Assembly (NCBI RefSeq): GCF_003330725.1
Contig: NZ_CP030840.1
Span: 6,132,116 to 6,196,115, forward strand
Direction: 5' to 3'
Length of the DNA stretch: 64,000 nucleotides
DNA from: Acidisarcina polymorpha
Lineage (GTDB): Bacteria; Acidobacteriota; Terriglobia; Terriglobales; Acidobacteriaceae
The notes under the pieces were generated by a model, which had not been told where the DNA came from, ran no database searches, and saw only the letters and a program-made list of their open reading frames with translations. Shown piece by piece: positions 30,225 to 38,408 of this stretch. Position 1 is the first letter of the stretch. Each line of letters opens with the position of its first letter. The translations under genes were made by a program, and so were the position numbers.

Positions 30225-31288
30225 ATGAGCAAGCAGATCGTTGCTCTTGGTAAGCCCGCAGTTTCAACCGAGAAATACCCAGATCGCCAAGTGAAGAAGT
30301 TGTTTTGCGGTATTGATATAGGCGCGGAAACTCTGGCGATTGCAGTGATGGAGGTGGACCATCCGTGGGTGCAACGCGAGTTTGCCAACACCGTTGCGGG
30401 ACACAAGGCGCTGCTCAACTGGCTGGGAAAGATGAAGGCGCCGGTGCGGGTATCGCTGGAGGCCACCGGCATTTATTCGATGGACCTGGCCTTGGCCCTG
30501 GATGCGACCGAGTTTGTGGAGGTAGCGGTGCTGAACCCAAAAAGGGTTCACGACTTTGCGCGGACACTTCGCCGGTCCAAAACGGACTCAGCAGATGCTC
30601 AGGTGCTGGCAGAGTTCAGTCTGCGCATGCCCTTTGCAGCCTGGCAAAAGCCCAGTCAAAGCGCCCTCGCTCTGCGCGCCATCAGCCGGCATCTGGAGGC
30701 GTTGGTGGTCCAGCAAAGGCGGGAAGGTAATCGCCTGCACGCCGCCGAAAGATCGTTAGCCACGCCGCGCTGTGTGATCGCGGACCTGAAGCGTTCGCTG
30801 GCCGGAGTTGACCGGGCGCATCGTGAAGCTGCGCCGTGAGGCCCTGACGTTGATCGCCGCTGATGCCCACTTGAGCCAGCGTTTCAGGCTGTTAACAAGC
30901 GTTCCGGGCATCGCGGCCGTCAGCGCGTTGCAGATCCTGGGCGAACTGGTCCTGCTGGCCCCAGACATGAAGGTGCGTCAATGGGTCGCGCGCAGCGGGC
31001 TCGATCCGGTACACCAAGACTCTGGCACTTCGGTGCATAAAACCATCGCGCATCAGTCGCGCTGGCAGTCGCCACCTGCGCCGGGCGCTTTATATGCCGG
31101 CTCTGGCCGCAGTGCGTTGGGACCCACATCTAAAGGCGTTCTATGAAGCCTTGCTTGCGCGGCACAAACGCAAACTGCAGGCACTGATCGCGGTCGCTCG
31201 CAAACTGCTTCACGCCATCTACGGCATCTTCGGCAGCCAAACTCCCTACGACGGAAGCAAGCTCTTCCCGCATCTGCTGACCATATAA
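30225..31288 (+). pseudogene. IS110-family transposase, broken by two frameshifts
   Basis: Three frames together give a full-length IS110 transposase of about 350 residues. Frame one from ATG 30225 has the RuvC-like DEDD domain: CGIDIGAETLAIAV, SLEATGIYSMDLALAL, RSKTDSADAQVLAEF. Around 30790-30810 reading passes to a second frame with the Transposase_20 part (LLTSVPGIAAVSALQILGEL, WVARSGLDPVHQDSG), and around 31045-31053 to a third (ISRAGSRHLRRALYMPALAA) that ends at 31288. GGAGG lies before the first ATG. Either decay or sequencing indels; two independent shifts favour decay. Confidence 0.85.
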
Positions 31289-31389
31289 ACGCTACAATCG
31301 CCTCATCAAGTGAAACGGAAGCGGGCTCTGCTGGGAAGCAACCATGCCGAGGGATAACTTGGTGGGCTCATCCCGACGATGAACCAACA

Positions 31390-31415
31390 GCCGAGCGGGG
31401 ATATCCTCGCTCGGC
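31390..31415. other. Strong palindrome in the right end of the IS element
   Basis: GCCGAGCG GGGATATCCT CGCTCGGC, a nearly perfect 26-base palindrome in the noncoding stretch between the transposase end and the right boundary. It could be a stem of a structured RNA or a recognition site. Noncoding IS110 ends are known to encode bridge RNAs, but this hairpin alone does not prove one. Confidence 0.5.
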
Positions 31416-31536
31416 CCAGACAGGCATCGGAGGGAAAGACCCACCATGCCTTGAAAATCCATTCCATCCCCACCGAAAATGCTTGCACTACAAGAGAGAA
31501 TCTTCGCAAACACCTCACCCCGGAAAGGAAACCTGT

Positions 31537-31863
31537 ATGAGTCCTGATTACCAGCAGCCCAACTCCGAAAACCCCAACGCGGAGATCGCCTTTGTCCAGC
31601 AAGCCCTGGCAGCCGCCGACCGCTCGGAACGGTCCTCCCGCATCATCGTGGGCGTGCTCGCCATTCTCGCCATCGTGGTGTTCGTGTGGATGCATCTTCA
31701 CATGTTCCCGCCAGAGACCCTGGGCGCGCTTCTGCATTCTCTCCTGCGCGTTGACCTTTTCTTCCTGGTACTGATGTTCGCTATTGCTATGTACCTTCGC
31801 CAGGTCATGAACAAGAACACTCGCACCATCCTGCGGGCGCTTGCCAACACCCGCGTACGCTAA
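31537..31863 (+). CDS. Small membrane protein downstream of the sigma gene
   Basis: A 108-residue protein with a polar N-terminus (MSPDYQQPNSENPNAE) and two membrane segments (IIVGVLAILAIVVFVWMHL and LFFLVLMFAIAMYLRQV). GGAAAGGAAACC precedes the ATG. The ATG overlaps a TGA (ATGA at 31537-31540) that ends a sigma-like tail, so it was probably cotranslated with the ECF gene before the IS entered. It has no zinc anti-sigma motif; an anti-sigma role is only a guess. Confidence 0.75.
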   Translation: MSPDYQQPNSENPNAEIAFVQQALAAADRSERSSRIIVGVLAILAIVVFVWMHLHMFPPETLGALLHSLLRVDLFFLVLMFAIAMYLRQVMNKNTRTILRALANTRVR

Positions 31864-31951
31864 CTTCATCGCAGGCGAGGCGCGGGCCCGAGGGCCCTCC
31901 TGCTCTATGCGCAGGGACGATTCGCATCGTTGATGCGAAAACCCACGTGGG

Positions 31952-32467
31952 CTAACTCTGAGTGAGGGATCTTTGCATGAGCAGCACGTCCAATGCTCTA
32001 CCGAATTTCTCGCCGACGCCGCGAAGCAGGCCAACTTCAGCAAAGCCGAGCGAACGATGCAGCGCCACCGAAGCCGTGCTGTTCGAAGGGTCGGCGATGA
32101 CTGCGATCATTTCCCGCATCCCTGCGGCCGCGCATTGTTCGATCAACTGCCGCATCAGCAGGCGCGCTACACCACGTCTTTGATGGCGTTCTGCGACATA
32201 GACCGAATTCTCAACAGTGAAACGATAGGCGGCGCGCGGGCGAAATTGGCTTGCATAGGCATAGCCCGCGATCTCTCCGCCGATCTCCGCAACGATGTAG
32301 GGAAGACCAAGATCTAGAACCGCTGCTCTACGCCGTAGCATCTCCGCGGGATCGGGCACAACTGCTTCGAAGGACGCTACGCCGTGAAGCACGTACGGAG
32401 CGTAAATGGAAGTGATCGCATTGACGTCTTCTGGCAAAGCCATGCGCACATGTACGTCGACCGGCAT
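31952..32467 (-). CDS. GNAT acetyltransferase, phosphinothricin acetyltransferase type
   Basis: A 171-residue N-acetyltransferase: VRMALPEDVNAITSIYAPYVLHGVASFE at the start, YAYASQFRPRAAYRFTVENSVYVAERHQRRGVARLL with the acetyl-CoA loop (QRRGVA), and ALHRSLGFAEVGLLRGVGEKFGRALDV. The AYRFTVENSVYV block is typical of the Pat/Bar/YncA branch, which acetylates methionine sulfoximine-like or other amino compounds. ATG at 32467 is preferred to a TTG one codon upstream. Ribosome site weak. Confidence 0.85.
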   Translation of the reverse strand: MPVDVHVRMALPEDVNAITSIYAPYVLHGVASFEAVVPDPAEMLRRRAAVLDLGLPYIVAEIGGEIAGYAYASQFRPRAAYRFTVENSVYVAERHQRRGVARLLMRQLIEQCAAAGMREMIAVIADPSNSTASVALHRSLGFAEVGLLRGVGEKFGRALDVLLMQRSLTQS

Positions 32468-32588
32468 CAAGAACGATCATAAAAGCAGAGGAAGTCATGA
32501 TCGTAGAAGGAAATAGAAGCGTCGGAACCCTCCGCTTTGGGCGGGTTATCGTAAAGGTTGAGGATGTTGATGTGAGGGGGCGAGATTG

Positions 32589-33350
32589 ATGGCGCAGAGT
32601 TGGGATGCGGCGCAGTATGCGAGGCAAGGGCGGTTTGTCGCGGACATGGCCGGCGGGGTCTTCGACCTGCTTGCGGCGCAGGCCGGGGAGACAATCCTCG
32701 ACCTGGGCTGCGGCGATGGCGCGTTGACCGCAAAGATCGCAGCGACCGGAGCGCGCGTGGTGGGCGTCGACAGCTCCGCTTCGATGGTCGAAGCCGCGCG
32801 TGGACTTGGGCTGGAGGCTCATCTGTTGCCGGGCGACGAGTTGACATTTGATGGAGAGTTCGACGCGGTGTTTTCGAATGCGGCGCTGCACTGGATGCAC
32901 AATCAGGACGCGGTGCTGGCCGGAGTCAAACGTGCGCTGAAACCGGGCGGGCGGTTTGTGGCGGAGATGGGCGGCCACGGCAATATCGCTTCCATTCGAG
33001 TTGCCCTGGCCGCGGTGTTCGCGGACTGGGGGTTGGACGCCTATGGCATGGATAACAACTTCTTTCCTACGGCGACGGACTATCGCGCCCGGCTCGAGGC
33101 GGCGGGATTCTCGGTGGAGACGATCGCGCTCATCCCGCGCCCGACTCCGCTTCCAGAGACAGGGATGCGGGGATGGCTCGAGACCTTTCGCCGGGGATTG
33201 CTCGACCGACTGCCGGAGCAACATCGGGAAGCGGCTATTGAGAAGACGGTCGCGCTGCTGAAGCCGGTTTTGCATAGTCCAGAGGAGGGTTGGGTGGCCG
33301 ACTATGTGCGGCTTCGCTTTGCTGCCTGGGTTTTAGTGGCATCGCCCTGA
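32589..33350 (+). CDS. SAM-dependent class I methyltransferase
   Basis: A 253-residue methyltransferase: motif I ILDLGCGDGALTAKIA, motif II VVGVDSSASMVEAAR, then FDAVFSNAALHWMHNQDAVLAGVKRALKPGGRF. The ALHWM block resembles the trans-aconitate methyltransferase branch. AGGGGG lies 8-13 bases before the ATG at 32589; a TTG one codon upstream is less likely. Divergent from the GNAT gene. Substrate unknown. Confidence 0.85.
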   Translation: MAQSWDAAQYARQGRFVADMAGGVFDLLAAQAGETILDLGCGDGALTAKIAATGARVVGVDSSASMVEAARGLGLEAHLLPGDELTFDGEFDAVFSNAALHWMHNQDAVLAGVKRALKPGGRFVAEMGGHGNIASIRVALAAVFADWGLDAYGMDNNFFPTATDYRARLEAAGFSVETIALIPRPTPLPETGMRGWLETFRRGLLDRLPEQHREAAIEKTVALLKPVLHSPEEGWVADYVRLRFAAWVLVASP

Positions 33351-33629
33351 TGGTGGATTCGGTAAGAAGGCATTCGATCGATGCTTTCCTCACCTTTTTT
33401 CAAGGGATTGCGACGGTTTAGGTTATGCCCTGAAAATCAATGACAAATCTTCGGTCACTAGTGGCATTGTTACATATGTGCCGATGGTCACAGCGAGGTG
33501 GCCTCCGCGGTGTAGGATCGTGTGAACTGTGGCATTTGGCACCCTGTCTTCTCTTTGCGTCGCGCCAATCAGGGAAATCAATATGCATGACCACGAAGTA
33601 CCTACTCGTACTACGGCAGGGAGCATTTC

Positions 33630-34010
33630 ATGCAAAGGGAGAGCCGACGTGTCCTGGTTGTTGATGATGAGCCGATCATTGCGACGACATTAGCCACAAT
33701 TCTGCGAATGAATGGATTCTTCGCCACTGCCTTCACCGATCCAGTGAAAGCCCTTGCAAGTGCGCTTGTCGACACGCCAGACCTGCTCATATCGGATATC
33801 GTGATGCCGGGTTTGTCGGGGATTGACCTGGCCATTCAGATCAAAGCTCTCTGTCCTAAATGCAAAGTGCTGCTTTTTTCGGGGCAGGCACGCACGGTGA
33901 ACTTCCTGTACGACGCTGAACGGCTTGGTGAGAACTTCCATATTCTGCCAAAACCGGTGCATCCTATCGACCTGCTGAAGGCCATCCGGGAACAAGGAGC
34001 GGAGAACTAG
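33630..34010 (+). CDS. Stand-alone response-regulator receiver protein
   Basis: A 126-residue CheY-like protein with the full phosphorylation set: D12/D13 (VVDDEP), phosphoacceptor D56 (LLISDIVMPG), Ser84 (LLFSGQ) and Lys108 (LPKPVHP). AGGGAG precedes the ATG. There is no output domain and no kinase gene nearby, so it is an orphan, possibly a phosphate relay or a partner for a distant kinase. Confidence 0.9.
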   Translation: MQRESRRVLVVDDEPIIATTLATILRMNGFFATAFTDPVKALASALVDTPDLLISDIVMPGLSGIDLAIQIKALCPKCKVLLFSGQARTVNFLYDAERLGENFHILPKPVHPIDLLKAIREQGAEN

Positions 34011-34136
34011 GATCAGAGAACTGGCGCTTGCTTCCCTTGGCTCAGAAGTCCGGTTTTGGAGTCGGATGAGCCGACCCAGACTGGCGTACGAATTTGATCT
34101 TTGGTTTAATGATCCCTACAAGGATGTGTACTTGAT

Positions 34137-34325
34137 ATGAGGTTGGCGATTGCGATCATCCTTCCCTGGCTGACCTTCTTCACGATTGGGCGGCCGCTGG
34201 CGGGAATCCTTTGTCTGATCCTGCAAGTGACGGTGATTGGCTGGATTCCGGCGGCGATTTGGGCGGTCTATGCGCTGAGCCAGTGGAATACCGATCAGAA
34301 GATCCGGCACGCGCTGGGCCGATAA
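34137..34325 (+). CDS. Pmp3/YqaE-like small membrane protein
   Basis: A 62-residue protein with two hydrophobic helices (RLAIAIILPWLTFFTIG and GILCLILQVTVIGWIPAAIWAVYAL) and a short charged tail, the layout of the Pmp3/YqaE (UPF0057) family. AAGGAT lies upstream of the ATG. Members affect membrane potential and stress tolerance in yeast and plants; role in bacteria is unclear. Convergent with ctaG. Confidence 0.75.
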   Translation: MRLAIAIILPWLTFFTIGRPLAGILCLILQVTVIGWIPAAIWAVYALSQWNTDQKIRHALGR

Positions 34326-34416
34326 CGGTCTTGAATTTTCGTCTCTTCCCCTTTGAAAACCCCTCTATTCCGCGCTGAACCGGAGAGTAGCCGGGTCAGA
34401 ACGCTGCCGTCATTCG

Positions 34417-35280
34417 TTACCCGACGGTTCGTCCGCGCTGCCCTATGGGAGAGCGGTCGATCTCCATCCTGCCACTGAGCAAATTCAAGGTAAGCAGCAC
34501 TGCGGGCAGAAGGAAGATCATCGATCCCAGCACCCACATGATGGCTGCTCCGACGACCTGGTCATCGAGCGGGTTGACGTGGAACGGATTGGGGTTCTGC
34601 AAGTAATAGCTGTAGACGGGTCGATCGCAGAAGGCGAGGAAGGCCGAGAGCGCGGTGTTGACGAAGTCCGCGGTGATCAGGTAGAGGAGCATTCCCCAGC
34701 GGTAGTCGTGATGATGAGCCGGCCATGGCTGAACGACCGGCCACCAGAAGAGCAAAGCGGCGGTGAGGAAGCAGATGTGTTCGACACGATGCCAGCCTTC
34801 GTTCCAGAGCGCGAAGTTGTAGGCAGCGGGCGTATGCCAGAGCAGGAAGGTCAGATTCAACGCCAGCCACGCGACCAATGGTTTGGTGAGGAAGCGTCCG
34901 ATGTTGAGAAGAGGTTTCGACGCAAAGAGCGGGCCCAGGATGACTCGGGTAAAGGCCCGGGGTAGACCGCGGAGGATGGGGACGACCGGCGAACCAAGCA
35001 GAACCAGCGGTGGAACCGCGGACATGAGCAGCAGGTGCTGCACCATATGGGCGCTGAGCAGCGCATCGGCAAAGCCGTCGATGGGCGAGGCAATCGACAG
35101 CCACAGGGTGGCAAGGCCGGAAAGATAAGCAACGAGGCGCCACTCGGGAAAGAGCTGGGGCCGGGTTTTGCGGATGGCGAGAAAGCCGCGTACGTAGATA
35201 GCGGCGAAGACAAGGATGCTGGCGGTGAGCAGCCAGGGCGGGGACCACTCTGCGAGGATGGCATCGGTCGCGCTGTTCAT
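34417..35280 (-). CDS. ctaG: Cytochrome c oxidase assembly protein, CtaG (caa3 type)
   Basis: A 287-residue multi-helix protein of the caa3_CtaG family, needed for assembly of caa3 oxidase (copper delivery in Bacillus). Blocks: SIASPIDGFADALLSAHMVQHLLLM, a His-rich helix pair; LLWHTPAAYNFALWNEGWHRVEH; FWWPVVQPWPAHHHDYRWGMLLYL. It is the last gene of the respiratory operon and lies about 150 bases after the cytochrome b-c gene. Confidence 0.88.
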   Translation of the reverse strand: MNSATDAILAEWSPPWLLTASILVFAAIYVRGFLAIRKTRPQLFPEWRLVAYLSGLATLWLSIASPIDGFADALLSAHMVQHLLLMSAVPPLVLLGSPVVPILRGLPRAFTRVILGPLFASKPLLNIGRFLTKPLVAWLALNLTFLLWHTPAAYNFALWNEGWHRVEHICFLTAALLFWWPVVQPWPAHHHDYRWGMLLYLITADFVNTALSAFLAFCDRPVYSYYLQNPNPFHVNPLDDQVVGAAIMWVLGSMIFLLPAVLLTLNLLSGRMEIDRSPIGQRGRTVG

Positions 35281-35431
35281 GATTCGCCTCTCAGGAAGAG
35301 ACGTTCCGGGGTTTCGGGAGATGGGGCCGGGATGGTGGCGTTCCGAGCCAGAATTGGGACGCTCGAATTTGTGCTGCGCTGCTCAATCCCGTGCTTTGGG
35401 GAGAGAGTCGATCGCGGTTGGGGTCGCGTGC

Positions 35432-36955
35432 TTATTTTGGATGTCCTAAGTACTTCGACCGGTCGGCTTCGGCGGAAGGCTTGACGCTGCGAGGATCGGT
35501 GAGCTTACCGGAGACATCTTCGGCCGGACTGAGGTCGTTCCCGCGCAAGGTGCTGAGAAAGCCGACCAGGGCGGTGGTTTCGTCGGCATTGAGGGCGTTG
35601 CCGTAGGCGGGCATATTGCCGCCTCCCTGGACGACCTGGCGCACGATCTGGTCATAAGTCATGTGGGCGGCGACGGCGTCGAGCGCCGGACCGCGCATGC
35701 CGCCGACATTGCCGATGGAGTGACAATTGCGGCACTGCTTGTTCTGAAAGACGATTGCTCCTTGAAGCTGAAGCGGGGTGCGGTCGTGGAGATAGCGGGC
35801 GGGGATGGCGTCGCTGCTCCAGGCATTCATGATGGGGCTCCATGGAGTGTAGGTGCCGAGCCGGGTGAAGATGCCGAGGGCGACGGCGATGATGGCGACC
35901 ATGAGGACGGCGACCGGACGCCGCGACCAGTGCTTCTCTCCCTCAGGAAAGACCAACGGCAGAAGCAGCATGCCGCCGATGGCGAGGACGGGGACGATGA
36001 ACATCACCGGCGTCTCGATGCTGGGCGGCAGAAAGGCGAGGACGGCGTAGATCCAAAGGAAGGCGAAGTCGGGTTTGGGAGCGGTCTGGATGATGGTCGG
36101 ATCAGGCTGGCCGGTGGGACCGAAGGGGCCGAAGAAGAGCGCACAGGCGATGACCGCGAGAATGATGGCAGCGGCAAAGACGCCGTCTTTCCAAGCGCCA
36201 TCGGGAACGAAGGGAATGCCTTCCTTTGCAGTCAAGGAGTGGTATTCGCGCTCGTAGGTAGCCTTGCGAACGATGCGGCCGGGCATCGGCCATTCATTGA
36301 TGCCGAGGCGAAGGACCATCCAGACATGGACGCCAACGGCGCCGATCAAGATGCCGGGAATGACGAAGACGTGCAGCGCGAAGAAGCGGGAGAGAGTGGC
36401 TGCTCCGATGATGGGTCCACCCAGCATCAGGTTGACCGCCGGGCCACCGATGAGGGGCACGCGGCTGAGGATGGAAGCGCCGATGCCGAGGCCCCAATAG
36501 GCGTCCTGATCAAAGCGCAGGACCTGGCCGGTGAATGCCATACCCAAAGTCAGCAGGAGCAGGAAGACACCGATGATCCAGGTGAGTTCGCGGGGAAACT
36601 TATAAGCGCCGAAGAGGAAGACCTGGCACAGATGAATGAGCACAACGGCGACCATGAAGTCGGAACCCCAGCCGTGAATGGCGCGGAGAAACCAGCCGAG
36701 GGCGATGTTGTGATTGAGGAACTGGAGGCTCTTCCAGGCATCGCTGGCGGAGGGCGAGTAGACGAGCGCCAGCAGGATACCGGTGACAACCTGCAGGCCG
36801 AGCAGAATGGTGGCGGCGCTGCCAAAGACATACCACCAGCTCTCGGTCTTGACGGGAATGGGGTGGGAGGCGGCTTCGAGGGTTGGCTTGACGAGGCCGA
36901 GCCGGTGCTCGAGCCAATCGTAGATGCCGATGGCATTCTGCTTCAGGCTGGCCAT
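35432..36955 (-). CDS. Cytochrome b fused to a cytochrome c domain
   Basis: A 507-residue quinol-oxidising subunit. Residues 1-370 are a complete cytochrome b with N-terminal (b6) and C-terminal (subunit IV) parts; heme ligands are H94/H108 and H195/H210. A C-terminal c-type domain (residues ~395-480) has CRNCH at 408-412 and a likely Met448 ligand (GNMPAYG). GGAGG before ATG 36955 sets the start; the 126 upstream in-frame codons show no similarity. It overlaps the Rieske gene by 13 bases. The second histidine pair is 14 apart, as in b6, and the PEWY site reads PDFA. Confidence 0.9.
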   Translation of the reverse strand: MASLKQNAIGIYDWLEHRLGLVKPTLEAASHPIPVKTESWWYVFGSAATILLGLQVVTGILLALVYSPSASDAWKSLQFLNHNIALGWFLRAIHGWGSDFMVAVVLIHLCQVFLFGAYKFPRELTWIIGVFLLLLTLGMAFTGQVLRFDQDAYWGLGIGASILSRVPLIGGPAVNLMLGGPIIGAATLSRFFALHVFVIPGILIGAVGVHVWMVLRLGINEWPMPGRIVRKATYEREYHSLTAKEGIPFVPDGAWKDGVFAAAIILAVIACALFFGPFGPTGQPDPTIIQTAPKPDFAFLWIYAVLAFLPPSIETPVMFIVPVLAIGGMLLLPLVFPEGEKHWSRRPVAVLMVAIIAVALGIFTRLGTYTPWSPIMNAWSSDAIPARYLHDRTPLQLQGAIVFQNKQCRNCHSIGNVGGMRGPALDAVAAHMTYDQIVRQVVQGGGNMPAYGNALNADETTALVGFLSTLRGNDLSPAEDVSGKLTDPRSVKPSAEADRSKYLGHPK

Positions 36956-37614
36956 GGCTTGCCTCCATCGGGCTGGGTAGATTCGCTGGCGATCTGGACC
37001 AGGGGGGCTTGAGCAAGAGGCTTGGCGGCTCCCGGACATTCGGAGACCTTGGTACCGGGACGAGCGAGGGTGGGGAGATCGCCTACGCTGATGATCAGGT
37101 TGTTTCCATCGATTTTGTAGGCGTATTCGAAGAGACCGCGTTCGGGCGGCCCGGAGGCGCGAGAGCCATCCTGGTAATAGGCGCCCCCATGGCAGGGACA
37201 CATGAAGAGCTTCGACTGGGCGAACCAGCGCACCGGGCAACCGAGATGGGCGCAGTTGATGGCGAAGACCTGGAATTGATTTCCGGCTATGCGGCGGACC
37301 CAGGCAGGGATATCGCCGGTCTGACCGTCCCAAGGGGTGGTCGAGGGATTGCGGAAGTTGACCAGCCTGGTCTCGCCTTCGGGAAATTGATCGACGGGTC
37401 CGAGGCCGACCCAGAAATCGCTATTCTTCTGCTTCTTCATGGCGGGGCCGAGCAGGTAGCCGAGGATCGGCACGGCGAAGATGGCTCCGACCAGACCGTT
37501 GGCCGCAATCGAAAGCTTGAAGAGGAAGCGGCGCCGGGAAACTTCTTCAGGCCGCTGGTGCTTCTCCAGTTCTTCTGGCTTGGGACTGTCGGGGGGCAAG
37601 GCCGTGGTGGTCAT
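36943..37614 (-). CDS. Rieske iron-sulfur protein
   Basis: A 223-residue Rieske subunit with a twin-arginine anchor (SRRRFLFKLS, then a hydrophobic helix to LLGPA) and the 2Fe-2S ligands in INCAHLGCPVRW and CPCHGGAYYQDG. The first box has Ala where most members have Thr (CTHLGC). Quinol oxidation partner of the cytochrome b-c protein; overlapping genes suggest coupled translation. Confidence 0.9.
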   Translation of the reverse strand: MTTTALPPDSPKPEELEKHQRPEEVSRRRFLFKLSIAANGLVGAIFAVPILGYLLGPAMKKQKNSDFWVGLGPVDQFPEGETRLVNFRNPSTTPWDGQTGDIPAWVRRIAGNQFQVFAINCAHLGCPVRWFAQSKLFMCPCHGGAYYQDGSRASGPPERGLFEYAYKIDGNNLIISVGDLPTLARPGTKVSECPGAAKPLAQAPLVQIASESTQPDGGKPWPA

Positions 37615-37628
37615 TGGTTATTCGGCTC

Positions 37629-38408
37629 CTATCGAACGGATGAAGGTTCGTGCTTCACTTTGGTGGAAGCGGCATGTGGGGTATTGGATTCAGGGACGGG
37701 GGCGGAGGCGGCGGCCAGAGAACTGGTGCTGCGATGAGAGGCCACCCAGGCCACGACGTCGGTAATGTTCTGGTCAGTGAGGGGATGGTCAGGATCCTGC
37801 TCATGGAAGTTAGGCATGTCGGAGGAATGGCCTGCGATGACGATGCTGCGCAGGTTTTGATCGCTGATCAGGTCAAGGAAAGCGGGATCGAAGAGCGCAC
37901 CGACGACATCCGCGCCCTGGCCGTTATCGCCGTGGCAGTGGGCGCAGTAGGTCACGAATACTTTTTGTCCGGCAGCGGGATCCGGTTTCAGCATGGCCTT
38001 GTAGGTCGGCGCATTCAGACCGTCGAGGACCCCGGGTTTGCCCCAGGTCGTGATCAGGCCTTTGGCGAGAACCTCGACCTGCTGCTCGGTGAGCATGCCG
38101 CCGCCGACCTGGCCGAAGGCGGGCATGAGGCCGCCGGGAACTCCGTGGTTGAGAACATTTTCTATATTGCTCTCCCCCGCTACGGCAAGATATACAGGGT
38201 TCGCGATGGTAATCGCCGGTCCCCGATGCTGGTTGTTTCCGTGACAGGCGATACAGTTTTCCTGGTAAAGCGTGGCGAAGTCGAGGACCCGATCGGGCCG
38301 GGGGACTTCGGGTTCAGGGCCGGGTTTGCCCGGTGCGTCGTGGCAGCCGATCGCGGCGAGGGAGGCAGTCGAGAGAAGCCCGAGGAGAAAGAGTCTGAAA
38401 GCCCTCAT
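37629..38408 (-). CDS. Di-heme cytochrome c lipoprotein
   Basis: A 259-residue protein with a lipoprotein-like signal (FLLGLLSTASLAAIGC) and two c-heme sites, CIACH near residue 53 and CAHCH near residue 155, each followed by a separate cytochrome-c domain with candidate Met ligands (GGLMPAFG and SDMPNFH). The ATG lies in an ATGA overlap with the upstream gene stop. It probably carries electrons between the Rieske/b-c unit and the caa3 oxidase. The C-terminus is a Ser/Ala/Pro-rich tail. Confidence 0.87.
   Translation of the reverse strand: MRAFRLFLLGLLSTASLAAIGCHDAPGKPGPEPEVPRPDRVLDFATLYQENCIACHGNNQHRGPAITIANPVYLAVAGESNIENVLNHGVPGGLMPAFGQVGGGMLTEQQVEVLAKGLITTWGKPGVLDGLNAPTYKAMLKPDPAAGQKVFVTYCAHCHGDNGQGADVVGALFDPAFLDLISDQNLRSIVIAGHSSDMPNFHEQDPDHPLTDQNITDVVAWVASHRSTSSLAAASAPVPESNTPHAASTKVKHEPSSVR

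Larger units (their letters stand above)
29992..31492 (+). mobile_element. IS110-family insertion sequence, decayed (boundaries approximate)
   Basis: About 1.5 kb between the break in the sigma gene and the resumption of a sigma-like tail. It holds a frameshifted IS110-type transposase flanked by about 230 bases on the left and about 200 on the right. No terminal inverted repeats or target duplication were evident, as expected for this family. Both junctions contain a CT dinucleotide (29989-29990 and 31488-31489), a known kind of core for the family, but the exact ends are not fixed. Confidence 0.7.

Noticed and set aside
31483-31536. Longer start for the small membrane protein at 31483
   Set aside because: The in-frame upstream codons cross the predicted IS boundary; ATG 31537 has a ribosome site and overlaps the sigma stop.
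35663-37012. A 449-residue plus-strand frame antisense to the cytochrome b-c gene
   Set aside because: Low-complexity Gly/Asp/Glu-rich product on the reverse of a certain gene; typical shadow frame.
36956-37333. N-terminal extension of cytochrome b of 126 codons
   Set aside because: It is antiparallel-like noise within the Rieske gene (another frame), and GGAGG precedes the ATG at 36955.
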